From Gentiana macrophylla (taxonomy: Eukaryota > Streptophyta > Magnoliopsida > Gentianales > Gentianaceae), in contig CM047817.1 of NCBI GenBank assembly GCA_026214975.1, positions 54,804,246-54,868,245 of the forward strand: a DNA stretch of 64,000 nucleotides, read 5' to 3'. Each line of letters starts with the position of its first letter. The first letter of the stretch is position 1. The position numbers were made by a program, and so were the translations under genes. The notes below the pieces were generated by a model. It had not been told where the DNA came from. It saw only the letters and a program-made list of their open reading frames with translations, and did not search any database. Shown in pieces: positions 1 through 10,700 of this stretch.

Positions 1-240
1 GGCACACATAACCGATCTTGGTACCAAAGGTCTCCGTTCTTATCTAACACATAACCGACTGCAGGATTCTCTTTTGCAACACGCTTCAAATCTACCAAGG
101 CTGGATCTTCATCTTGCTTACCCCGGATGTCATCCATCAACTCTGATCTAGCCAACAATGGTGCCACAAACTGTTGATTCCCACACTGAGCAAAATTCCG
201 GATTTCCAACCCATCAAACTATTCTGCCACATCCTTGAAA
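1..240 (-). pseudogene. T1 pol: RNase H to integrase linker (partial, off left edge)
   Basis: After the ALSRK motif that closes plant Ty3 RNase H/connection domains, the reading frame shifts near position 240. In the new minus frame it continues to the edge with residues such as [19 protein letters not shown], the usual linker that precedes the HHCC zinc finger of integrase. The HHCC finger itself, the DDE core and any chromodomain are not in the window. The shift may be real decay or a sequence error. Confidence 0.7.
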
Positions 241-1726
241 CCGCAAACACTGGCTTCCTACTCAACGCATCTGCAACCACATTTGCTTTACCCAGATGGT
301 ACTGTATATCCAAGTCGTAATCCTTCACAAACTCTAACCATCTTCATTGCCTCATGTTCAAATTCTCTTGAGTGAAGAAATACTTTAAACTTTTGTGGTC
401 GGTGAAGATCCTTGCTCTAACTCCATATAAGTAATGCCTCCAAGTCTTTAAGGCAAATACTACCGCTGCCAACTCTAGATCATGCGTTGGGTAATTCCTT
501 TCATGTACCTTTAACTGTCTAGATGCATAGGCGATTACTTTGCCACCCTGCATTAACACACAACCCAACCCTTGTCCTGAAGCATCGGTAAACACATCAT
601 AGTTATCGAAAATCTCTGGGACTGCCAAAACCGGTGTTGTAGTCAACTTATCCTTCAAGGTCTGAAAAGCTGTCTCACACTCGCTAGTCCATTCATACTT
701 CACGTTCTTTTGTGTAAGCCTGGTGAGTGGTGTGGCTATTTTAGAAAAGTCCTGAACGAACTTCCTGTAGTATCCGGCTAACCCCAGAAAGCTTCTTACT
801 TCTGAAACTGTATTAGGTCTTGGCCATTTCTCAACTGCTTCTATCTTTGCAGGGTCTACTTGTATGCCATCCCCAGATATCACATGCCCCAGAAAACTGA
901 CATGCTTCAACCAAAAGTCGCATTTCGAAAACTTAGCAAACAACTGCTTTTCCTTCAAAGTCTTCAACACTATTTTTAAGTGTTCTTCGTGTTCTTTCTC
1001 ATCCTTTGAGTAGATAAGAATATCATCTATGAACACTATCATGAACTTATCCAAATAAGGCATGAAGACGCATTGCATCAAATCCATGAATGCTGACGGA
1101 GCATTAGTGAGTCCAAAAGGCATGACCAAGAATTCATAATGTCCATACCTTGTACTAAAAGCCGTCTTAGGTATGTCTGCCACTTTAATCTTCAACTGAT
1201 GATACCCGGACCTAAGATCAATCTTAGAAAACACTCTCTTTCCTTGTAACTGATTAAACAAGTCGTCAATCCTAGGTAGTGGATACTTGTTCTTGATGGT
1301 GAGGTTGTTCAAGGCTCTATAATCAATACACATCCTCATGCTACCGTCTTTCTTCTTTACAAACAAAGCAGGGCTCTCACACGGTGTGGTACTTGGCTGA
1401 ATTATGTTCCTTTCCAACATATCTTTTAACTGAGCTTTCAATTCTTTTAATTCAGCCGGTGCCATCCTATATGGTGTTTTCGCTACTGGTGCTGCCCCCG
1501 GTGTTAACTTGATTTCAAACTCAATCTCTCTATCCGGCATATTCCCTGGTAACTCATCCGGAAAGACCTCGGGAAATTCTCTTGCTATAGGTGTTTCTTC
1601 CAACTCAGGTTTAACTTGCTCTACATCCATAGCATACAACAAGTAGCCTTCACATCCTTTCTGACATGCTCTTATAGCCTTAACTGCTGAGATTATCGGA
1701 TGTCGCTTCTTACTTGGCTTGTACAC
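137..1726 (-). pseudogene. T1 pol: reverse transcriptase and RNase H
   Basis: RNA-dependent DNA polymerase and RNase H of a Ty3 element, copying element RNA into DNA inside a virus-like particle. Visible RT motifs in order: [46 protein letters not shown] and the catalytic box FIDDILIYS. The thumb ends at SFLGHVIS. RNase H follows with [30 protein letters not shown] and [11 protein letters not shown], so the catalytic D, E and D are present. An in-frame TGA at 344-346 interrupts the RNase H end, and the open frame resumes directly behind it down to 137. The first codon shown by a simple ORF call (1726) is not a real start: the frame is continuous with protease upstream apart from one TAA at 1733-1735. 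Confidence 0.9.
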
Positions 1727-1732
1727 ATTACC

Positions 1733-2085
1733 TTAATAGGTCTTAGAAGATTTTCCGGGCACCTTAAAGGTTACTCTCTTTTCTCTACAATCCAAATGTA
1801 CATAGTTCTTAAACAGCCAATCTATTCCCAAGATAACATCAAAATCCGTGAAGTCCAACACTATAAGGTCACTCTTGCAACGGTATGACCCGACACGGAT
1901 GTCTACTTGAGGCAACAACTTAGTCACTTTAGTAACCCTTCCTAAGGGTGTAGTTATTTCCAAAGTATTCCTTAAAGCTTCCTCCGGTAGATTTAGCTTC
2001 TTAGCGACCTTAAAAGACACAAACGAACTAGACGCCCCGGTATCAAACAAAGCCGTAACTGCTAGATTGTCTAATATTATCGTAC
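1733..2085 (-). pseudogene. T1 pol: aspartic protease
   Basis: Retropepsin-type protease that would cut the Gag-Pol precursor. The catalytic triplet is in LFDTGASSSF near 2047, and the second hallmark, VILGIDWL, lies about 75 residues later. Length and order match Tekay proteases. The coding part begins directly behind a splice-acceptor-like TTTTTAG at 2086-2092. The frame ends in TAA (1733-1735), but RT continues in the same frame behind it, so this is one nonsense codon inside a single Pro-Pol frame. Confidence 0.85.
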
Positions 2086-2182
2086 CTAAAAATGTAAATT
2101 CATTTATTTAAATACAACTATAACATGATTTAACGTGCCATAATGGTATTTGAATAACTTAGAATGAACTAATTAAAAGTAC
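2086..2182 (-). other. T1: candidate 97-bp intron between gag and protease
   Basis: On the minus strand the donor reads CAG|GTACTT and the acceptor ACATTTTTAG|GTACG. The 97 bp between them are far more AT-rich than the flanking coding sequence and contain the gag stop (TAG, 2169-2171). Removing the segment leaves gag and protease in one continuous frame, with the residues usual for this junction in the family. The pentamer GGTAC occurs at both ends, so a small insertion with target duplication is an alternative reading. Confidence 0.55.
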
Positions 2183-3626
2183 CTGAAATAACATTATCAT
2201 CCTGCTCCACAATTTCTGACTCTATGGCAAAAACTTGGACTGGTCGACTCGAACTCCCTCTTCCACTTGCTTGATTTTGACTTTCTTTTCCCGTCTTGGT
2301 TGGACAATTTCTTGCAAAATGTCCAGGATCTCCGCAGTAGTAACAACCGCCTGAACTTGCATTACATTCGCCTGAATGATGTCGCTTGCACTTCTGACAA
2401 AGAGGTGTACTTGTTGATGGTGCTGCCGTAAGAGATGATGACGTCCTCTTCACATTCTGTTGAAGCGCTCCTCGACTAGTCCCTTGGCTTGCCCCAAAAC
2501 TTCTCTTTACCCCAACTAACACTAACGGTCTGTTCTTGAAAGTTTCAACTTCTATGGCCTTATTCAACAATTCAGCCATGTTCCTTGGTGAAGCTCCCAT
2601 CCTACCAGCCTGAATCTCACGAGATAAACCGTTCTTGTAAAGAGCCATCTTCTTCTCCTCAACTCTCATGATTTCAGGGTAAAACCTCCCCAAATCATTG
2701 AAACGATTTGTATACTGTGATACGGTTGTATTTTGACCCTGACTATATCTCAAAAACAAGCTTGCTTGATTTGCCTGAACCGCAGGTGGATAGTACTCGT
2801 TGTAGAAAAGATCCTTAAATTCTTTCCAATCTTTGATCTTACCCCGGCTGCTCTCTAACGCATCAAACCAACTCTCCATTGTACCCAACAAAAGCCCGCA
2901 GCCTACACGAGCCATCTCTGTTTACGGTACATTCACATTCTCTGACCTTTCTCAAAGCTTCTTAACCACATCTCACCTTAAGTGGTTCCATATTTCCAAA
3001 GAAGTCTTGCATGTTTGTTCCTTTTCACCTAGTGTGCCAATCCATGGGTGGTGCACGCTCAAGGGCTTGAGGGCCCGATGGGAGGATAAGCGGTGGGTAA
3101 AGCGGTGGATAAATTTGGAGGGTAGACAGGTGGATAACATAGGGTACCTGTGGTGCCTGAGGTGGATAAGGTGGTGGATAAGGCTGCTGAGGTTGTGGAA
3201 TCTGGTACGGCTGGTGTAGTCCATAGGGTGGGTATCCAAAGCCATGGTGGTGATCAAACCGAGGTGATGGAGGGATAGCAGATTGAGATTGGAAACTTGC
3301 AGGTGGAGGGTAAAAGGTGTGCTGGTAAGGAGGATAAGCTGTTGTTGAAGGGTAGCTTCATGGTGGTGGTGGTGGTGGGTAAACTCTCATCACATGGTGG
3401 TACAAAACCTGCGGGTATGTCACTCACCATCATGAAATCGAATCTGAACTACCCACTTGCCATTGTGGGCGTTGCTCCTGATGAGGCCGCGGTGAGGGTG
3501 TCGCAGTATGAGGGGTGGTGACAGACTCCTCACAAACCCTCTTCCCACAACTGGTGTAGCATTAACTCCCCCAGGTCCAACTCCCGAACTCCCAGCTCCA
3601 TGAGCACCCCTCCTTGTTGTTACCAT
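2169..3626 (-). pseudogene. T1 gag (capsid/nucleocapsid), frameshifted
   Basis: Structural protein of the virus-like particle. The start chosen is the ATG at 3626, giving MVTTRRGAHG, a basic N-terminus typical of plant Ty3 gags, about 75 bp behind the primer site. A proline/tyrosine-rich stretch (about 3240-3030, with repeated PP and YPP) follows in a different frame. The capsid core from 2915 onward is intact in one frame: KDWKEFKDLFYNEYYPP, then SLFLRYSQGQ and QYTNRFNDL, the retrotransposon gag core. Nucleocapsid has an incomplete CxxC near 2400 and a full CCHC knuckle CYYCGDPGHFARNC near 2320. At least two frameshifts lie between 3420 and 2915. The frame ends at TAG 2169-2171, inside the candidate intron. 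Confidence 0.82.
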
Positions 3627-3702
3627 CTGAAAGATCAAGAAGACCAGAAAGTTACTAAGGGATCTAAATAATTCTTATCTCAAGAAAAGAAGTCTAAAGG
3701 AT

Positions 3703-3719
3703 GCATTTCTCGATACCAA
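3703..3719 (-). other. T1 primer binding site (tRNA-iMet type)
   Basis: On the minus strand, immediately behind the LTR end, TTGGTATCGAGAAAT resembles the complement of the initiator tRNA-Met 3' end (TGGTATCAGAGC) with a mismatch after TGGTATC. Confidence 0.75.
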
Positions 3720-3721
3720 TC

Positions 3722-6056
3722 AGTAACGCCCGTTCCGGATACCGAGTCCTTACCGGAAATGGAACGTTCGGCACGTATAATGTAAAATAAGATTCTATAT
3801 TATACGTAAGCCTCTACTACGTCGTATCAAGTTACGCTAAAATTTATAATGGAAGCTAACAAGACTCGTGGTACGTATTTTTGTACAAGTTGAGAATAGA
3901 AACACCATCATCTAAAGATAGAAACAGAAAACTTACATCCACGAATCAAAAGCGAGACGATGTCTTAACCCAAAAACTATGACAATGAAACAAGGTCCAA
4001 AAATGAAATACATCAAGTACTAAAATAGAAGTGTATCAAAAGTTATGAAAATGACAACGACAATCCAAGAATATATCCAGTCTTCATATATCATCTTCAT
4101 ATACCTCGTCAAACTTGCTCAAACTGTTTCGTCTTCTCAATTCCCCAAATACAACAAAAGATGCATTCGAGGTAAGTACAAAAGTACTCCGCAAGAAATA
4201 GAAGCTATTGAATTAATTAAGTTCCGTAAAGAAAGGTTCACGGTTTGACCGACTCAATTCTAGGGTTCACTTCATGCTCATCAACATGTTGTGACTAATT
4301 GTTTCTAGCTTAGATTATCTTTGTTACATCGGCACTCAAGGGCACAACGCATGGTGCTTCCCACCACGAGGTATCGATTGCAACCTATCAGTGGATCACA
4401 CCAATTGCCACGGGTTGAGACCCGACAACGTACACGTTCGGCGAAGTCCCCCTGCCATTTAGCCGCTTATAGGCCAGCAAAGTTATTCACTTTATCTGAG
4501 GGCCCACGTATCGCGATATTGTCAAATGCCTTACCAAGAGTGTTACGATGTTTAATCTTTTAACTAAGCAAGTACGTTCTTTATTAACTGGCCACCTAAG
4601 TATTTTCAAGTAAGCTACTTCACCCTAATACTCTCCTTCCTAAACCACTAGACACCGACGAGGCCTAACACATACATAGACATTGATGAATACTAACTCA
4701 TCAATGCACAGGCCAATCATGCTCTTCCGACGGTCCCGAACTTCAACTCCCTTGAAGAGTACATTCGGTGCCGGAACTAAACGCATCAGAAGCTTAATCA
4801 TGGCTTGTTCAGGTTTATATGAGGTTTTCATAACATGTTTAAAGGTGTAACATGCTAACAACATGCTTAAGAAACTGAATAATAATTAACAATTGAAAGG
4901 AAGGCAAAACACAGATGAACGCCCGTTTAATCCTAACTGGACGCCCGTCCGAAAGAGGGGACGCCCGTCCAATAAGCTTGAACGGTCGTTCACCAAACTC
5001 AGTTACATCCTGTATATAAAACCACCTATCAGACGCCCATCCAAGAAGCTTGGACGCTCGTCCAACCTACCAGAGTTACATCCTGTATCCAAAACGACCT
5101 ATCAGACGCCCGTCCAGAGAAGCTGAACGCCCGTCTGAAAAGAGACTAAGGCTGGACGCCCGTCCACATAAGGCGGACGCCCGTCCACCTGGACTCCCAC
5201 TTGAACCCTAATTTCCTCAATACGATCACCAAGTCGATTCTTGCACAAACCGCAGCAAAAGGCAACATATTTGGCACATAAAACTACATCTAACGTTACC
5301 AATACTTCCATAGGTATTAACCAAACCAAAACTTGACATTCTAACATCAAAACATGACCACAACAAGGCTCTAGTTTCTCCAAAACATAACTAACTCAAT
5401 AGAGAAGATTTTCTCACCTTTTCACAGAAATCCCTCAGGTCAAAACTCAGAAAGACATCAGGAAATCCTCAGAGATTCCAACAAGAACCTATCCAAAATA
5501 CAACCAAACCAAGAACCGATTGAGATTGGAGTTTCTAACAACAAAAACTACAAGAAAGACGAAACCTTCAATCCAATTGTGACAAAACGTGAAGAAACCA
5601 AAACCAGGGCCGTATTCTTACCTCAGCGAAACCGGGATATTCTGCTATCAAAACGATCCTTGCTTTTCCACGATTCTCCTGCTTCAAACGGAACTAAAAT
5701 CGGTGAAGTAACGAACCGGGAATCGGGGAAAGTCTCTAGGCTTCTCCTTTGCTTCAAAAAAAAATTTCAGGCTCTCTCTTCTCTCCCTTTCTCTTCTAAC
5801 GTAAAAGGGAAAATATGTAACCTCCAACTTGAATAATGGGGAGATTAATTTCCCCCATTAATTCTCCCATAACCACATTACCACTAAACCCCTAAGTTTC
5901 CAATAGTCACAAATCAGTCCCCAGGATTATATATATATACATTCTCAAAAACATATATATTAAAAATAAAATACTTAATTTCCATAGTGAGTAAATATAA
6001 TATTTTGTTCTCGCAAAATGACACGTCTGCCCTTTCCCGAGAATCGAAATATTACA
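3722..6056 (-). repeat. T1 5' LTR (about 2.34 kb)
   Basis: The minus-strand start is TGTAATATTTCG (6056) and the end is GGGCGTTACT next to the primer site. The 3' half aligns by eye with the T2 LTR in inverse orientation: shared stretches include the block around 4640-4700 (T2 6650-6710) and 4200-4340 (T2 7080-7210). The U3 part is unlike T2 and carries a palindrome array. The terminal CA appears mutated (CT). About 320 bp longer than the T2 LTR. Confidence 0.85.
4917..5185 (-). repeat. T1 U3 array of ten GGACG-CC-CGTCC-type palindromes
   Basis: Copies at 4917, 4939, 4959, 4980, 5032, 5052, 5104, 5124, 5153 and 5174, mostly ggacgcccgtcc with variants gaacgcccgttt, gaacggtcgttc and gaacgcccgtct. 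Part of the array is a tandem duplication of about 73 bp: agttacatcc at 5001 and again at 5074. The first unit holds tgtatataaa (5011-5020), a possible minus-strand TATA box, and the second has lost it. Confidence 0.85.
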
Positions 6057-7686
6057 CCCAAGTTTTCGGTATTCGTAGAGTTCGATTCTTGAAAAATTCG
6101 TATCTTTCAATCCGTAACTCTGTTTTTCAGCCATAAGTAGTCGAAACGATCGTCTTGGAGTGTAGATCATTCTAAAATTAGTTTTGCAGTAGTAATCCAG
6201 GTAATTTTCAGTTTTATGCTCTTTTTCAGTTTTGTTTTTTTTTGCCAGAAAATAGGATTTTAGGGTTTTTGTTGATCAAATAGGTTTTGGGGGTTGAGGA
6301 TCAAAAGTTGTTGCAGTTGCTAGATGTTTTGCTTTCAGTTTTGCTGGAAATTAAGGTAAGGGGGCTCTTCCTAATGAGTAATTATAGTTTTATAATGATA
6401 GGTTGAGTTTTGGTCAGTGTTGGTCTTGTTTGATGATAGAATTCATGCTAAGTTGTAATTAATAAGATGTGACATGTTTTGGTATATTTGTGTTGAGTTT
6501 TAAATTTCTATTTTTTTGATTCAATAACATTAATTAAAATGAACAAGCTTCGATTGAACTTCTGATTCGTTCAGTTAAAACACCGAATGTACTCTTAAAG
6601 GAAGTTGATGTCTAGGACCGCGGAAAGGAATGAATGGGCTTGTGCTTTGATGAATTAGTATTCATCAATGTCTGTGTAATTGCTAGGCCTCGTTTATGTC
6701 TAGTGGTCTAGTAAGAGAGTAGTATGTGTGAGGGAGATTATTTGAAAACACTTAGGCGGCTAGCTAACTATTTAATAAATACGTAATTGCTTAGGAAAAG
6801 GTTAAACATCATGAGAGCTTGGATAGGCACAGTAAAATATCGGCAATGTGAGGTTTGGCCAGATAAAGTGGTGATGATCACTGTCGGATTCTAGACCCGC
6901 CAGATAAAGTAGTGATCATTCCGCCGGACAAACTCACGAACGAGATAGACATTCACCAGTCAGCTCTCTAGGGTTGGCCAAACAAAGTGGAACGACTGTC
7001 TCGGGACAGCTAGAGATTTATCTCTATAGGGTTGCGTCTCTTGTCTTAGTGCATATCTCACTAAGTGTAGTGCCCTTGCAAACAAGCTGTAACAAAGATA
7101 AGTTAAGTTAGAAACGTTTAGTCATGACATTTTGATGGCCATGAAGTGAACCCTAGATTGAGTCGGTCTCATAAAGATAATTTAATAATCATAATAATAA
7201 CCTTTCCTTGTATAACTTAGTTATTCATTAGCTTCTCACTTTTACTAAGTACTTTGTACTTACCTCCTTTGCATTTTCTTTTGTATGCATTGTGGGGTGA
7301 GAAGACGAATAGGTTGATCAAGTGTAGATGACGACCTTTGAAGACTTTGAAGTCATGACAAAGCTCTTAGTTTATTTATTTGTAAAGGTTGTACTAGACT
7401 AGTTGTATTTCTTTTCATATACTTGTTGTACTTCTACTTTTAAGACATCGTATTGTATAAGTCTTTGGGTTTTTCTTCGTTGTAATTTAACTATCCATCT
7501 TTAGCATGGTTACTTTCTATTCATTGTAGCATTTATGTTTTTACCCGAGTCTTTTTAGCTTCCGTTTGCTTTATTTTGATACGACGACGTAGAGGCTGGC
7601 GCATAATATTAGATTTATTTAATTCTATACATGCCGAACGTTTCTCTTCCAGATAAGGGCTCGTTATCCAGCAGCGGGGCGTTACA
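6057..7686 (+). repeat. T2 5' LTR, first 400 bp displaced by T1 insertion
   Basis: Colinear with 12900-14517 with scattered substitutions and small indels, and ends gcggggcgttaca. The missing start corresponds to 12504-12899 of the 3' LTR. The junction with T1 is sharp: 3' LTR ccatagttttcgg against cccaagttttcgg here. Confidence 0.9.
6845..7015 (+). repeat. T2 LTR: three degenerate ccaga(t/c)aaagt repeats
   Basis: Three related units of about 45-65 bp, each built on gccagataaagtggtgat or a variant followed by a cgg-containing tail (about 6855, 6898 and 6975). The same block is present in the 3' LTR (about 13690-13850). T1 retains only faint traces. Each unit pairs tgatca and ccgccgg-like pieces, so RNA hairpins in the R/U5 region are possible. 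Confidence 0.5.
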
Positions 7687-7687
7687 G

Positions 7688-7702
7688 TTTGTATCAGAGA
7701 GA
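7688..7702 (+). other. T2 primer binding site
   Basis: tttgtatcagagaga directly behind the LTR end resembles the complement of the tRNA-iMet 3' end (TGGTATCAGAGC) with one mismatch in the core. Confidence 0.75.
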
Positions 7703-10700
7703 AGCGTCCTTCTTTCCTAGGCTTCTTCCCTCTAAGATAAGATTTCTTTAGACATTTTAGAACCTTCTGATCTTCTCATAGGATTAGGAATCCTTAGAAC
7801 GTGGTTAAGTTGCACTAGGACCAAGTGAAAAGTCTCCTTAGGTGAAGGTTGAGTTTTAACCTCATATCACTTATGTGATCCTCTTAAGTTTTGTTCCTTT
7901 CAAGAACCCATATTAGGATCCCTCTTTCCTTTTGGAATCTTCGAATATTTCTCTAATTTTCTTTATTTTTGAGGTTTTAATGCTTTCGTAATGCTACATT
8001 TGGTTCAAATCACTTCCTTGTAACTTGGTGTTATGCAAAATGAGTAAACAATTTTGTTCACGTTTCTACATATCATGTTATATCATTTTTTTTTGTTCTA
8101 AGAATTCTATAAATTTTCAGCCACATATAAAGTTGTCTTATCTACAATTTCTCTCTTTACATCAATTTAGTTTTCAATATGGATTGTTCACAAATTGTTT
8201 AACAATGAGGGGTACTCTGTTCAGAAAATTCTGCAGCGGTACTCTTACTTATCATTCTGTTTTGAATAAGCTAAACCCCTCCAAATGAATTGGATTTTTG
8301 ATATGTTGTAGAAAACATCCTGTACTATAATTTTTGTTTTTGAACTAAGTGAAAATTCGTTTTTCTTTGAGCGCAATCTGCAAGACACGACAGTTGATGA
8401 AGTCCTGAAATTTTTTGACAGCTTATAGCAGTAGATGAAAAGAATTATTTTGACCGACCTATGGCTTCCCAAAAATTTTGATTTTTGAGCAAAATATGTA
8501 AACATTATATACTCACGGATTTTCTCTTTGCCTCATGATCAAAATCAGCTCAGCTTATTTTGTGCAAATCAATTATTTTGTGGCTTATGTATGCACCCGA
8601 ATTTCTCAAAACCATTTAAGTCCTCTGGTCAAGGAAGGATAGATGTCTTTCTTTCACCCTGTAAGATATAGTGTAGTAGGTTATAGGAGATGAGAATACT
8701 TTGATTTATCTGATTCTGAAGCTAGTTGTTACCTAGGATAAGAATTTTGGTAGGTAGAGACTAGGTGTTGTCGTTATAGTGCTCCTCGATGGCAAAAACG
8801 ATTGCGTGGTGATTTTCCAATCTTATGTCTTCATCAATAAGGTTCTCTTCTATAATCATCTAGTTTCCTACTTGGTTATCCCGATTTAATGTTTCCCATC
8901 CATACTAATTGTAACTCATGCTCTGGTTAAATCCTCAATTTGAAACTTCTGAAACTCGGTAAAAGTCTCTTATTACGCAGTTTTGTTTTCCAAGTGTGTA
9001 CATTCATTTGATGTGCCTTTTTTTAAAGATGTTTTCATCGTGTCAAATGCTTGATTTAAGAAAAATAAGTTTCTCATCCTTCGAACTATTTGAACTGACA
9101 ATTGCATATCCTTCCAAGTATATCTTGTTTAGCTATTCTGGGGCAACACACTTTTGCATCCTAGTGATTACCCTTAATGCATTCCCTGAAAGATGTTTTA
9201 GTACATACAAATTTTTTGTTTAAAGACTCAACTCTACAAATCCTCCGTTTTCTCTTTTCGCTATCGCTTTGTTTATGTTTACCAAAATTCTTTGGCTTTC
9301 TTTGCTCGAGATGGGTTCCACACGAACTCCATATGCAAATTTTATCCTTTCCAAGTACTCCTCACTCGTTTCAACTAATAGTGTTAAAGGTCTCCTACTT
9401 TGGCACATAGATTTCATCATCCTCGTGTTTTGCTTTATCCAACATGAGTGAATGCTTTTGTTTCCGTGTTTTCCTTTCAGGTTAAACCACTTATCGTGCT
9501 CTAAAAATTCTGGAAATTTTCCACTATATAGACCGAACACATTTCTACAATTTCAATTTTTACACCAACTCAATAATTGTTATGGATTGTTCAGAAAATT
9601 CATGTTTATGCCGGACACTCTGTCCAGAAAAATCTACAGCAGCACCTTCACTTCTTCTTCCGTTTTGAACAGGTTAAACACTTTCAATTGATCTGAATTT
9701 TTGATATGTTGCAGAAACAACTTTTATCTAAAATTTTCCTTTTGAAATTAAGCTCAGATTCCTTTTCTTTTGATCTTGATTTGCAATTCAACTCAGTGTT
9801 TATGAATCTGGAAATTCTGACAGCTTGTGCAATCGTCAGAAATAACTGTTTTTGACCAAATTATTCTCATTAAAAAAATTCCAATATTTTTATATCACCT
9901 GGGAAACTCCAGTATCTAAATCTTTTCTCTTTTGATCATGCTCAAACTCTTTTTCATTTGGGCTACACAAGTCGATAATTACAGGGCTGGGGTAAATATC
10001 ATACACAACAACCTAAAAGAAATTCTCACCTCTTTGACTTAGGGTTTGGGCTAAGAGGGTAGTAAGTTATGATTTTCATGTTTTAGGAGTTCCTCGAAGT
10101 TTGATCTCTTCTGAGTTAAACCTTTTAGTAGGATGCTAATGTTATAGTTTCTTTTGCAGTTGTAAACAAGAACCAAGATGCTATCCTCCAGCATGCCATG
10201 TTTGATGTTCAGACCCTTTTCGTGCCCTTTTATAATTATACCTTTTCTGGTGATTTTTTTCTCATGTAATCCATCATTTGAGATCTTTAAAATCAAAAAA
10301 TCATTTTCACATGTTGTCATGTTTTACCTCAAAAATATGTCTCTATAAGCCTTTCTTCTTAACAAGTTCTTACCTTCTTACTTTTCAAATCTAAAGACAA
10401 GTTCTCTTCAAAATTCTACATTGTTGCACCCACATTCTTCTTTTCAAGTACAAATTTGACTAAGCCTTCTGATGTCAGAACATTTTTCTTATTTATGTTC
10501 ATTCTCAGCTCCCCTCCTAAGGGTAGTGTCGCTGTTGTAACTATTTCACCTAATGCTGCTTTTTTTTAAGGTATGCATATCCTTTCTCGCCAGTCAAATT
10601 TTTAAGCCTACCATGACATTCATTTTCAGCTACTTATCTTTAACCTTCTAGCAACTTTGCTAAACTAGTTTCAAGCAGAAGGTAGACCTTTTCAAGATGC

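Larger units (their letters stand above)
1..6056 (-). mobile_element. T1: Tekay/Del-type Ty3 (chromovirus) retrotransposon, 3' end outside window
   Basis: Read on the minus strand the order is 5' LTR (6056 to 3722), iMet-type primer site, gag with one CCHC knuckle, protease, reverse transcriptase, RNase H and the start of the integrase linker, running off the left edge. Gag-PR-RT-RH-IN order is that of Ty3 elements, and the RT and RNase H motifs match the Tekay/Del branch of plant chromoviruses. The expected C-terminal chromodomain and 3' LTR lie outside the window. The element ends exactly where T2 LTR sequence resumes (6057, cccaa), so T1 inserted into T2's 5' LTR. Coding breaks: frameshifts in the gag N-terminus, TAA between PR and RT, TGA in RNase H, and a frameshift after RNase H. 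It is non-functional as read. Confidence 0.88.

Noticed and set aside
4917..5185. CRISPR-like look of regularly repeated palindromes
   Set aside because: Spacers are not uniform, the repeats are only 12 bp, and they lie inside the LTR of a plant retrotransposon.
9220..9540. 106-residue minus-strand ORF inside T2
   Set aside because: No motif, opposite to the element's sense, AT-rich; part of it lies next to the internal duplication. Treated as chance.
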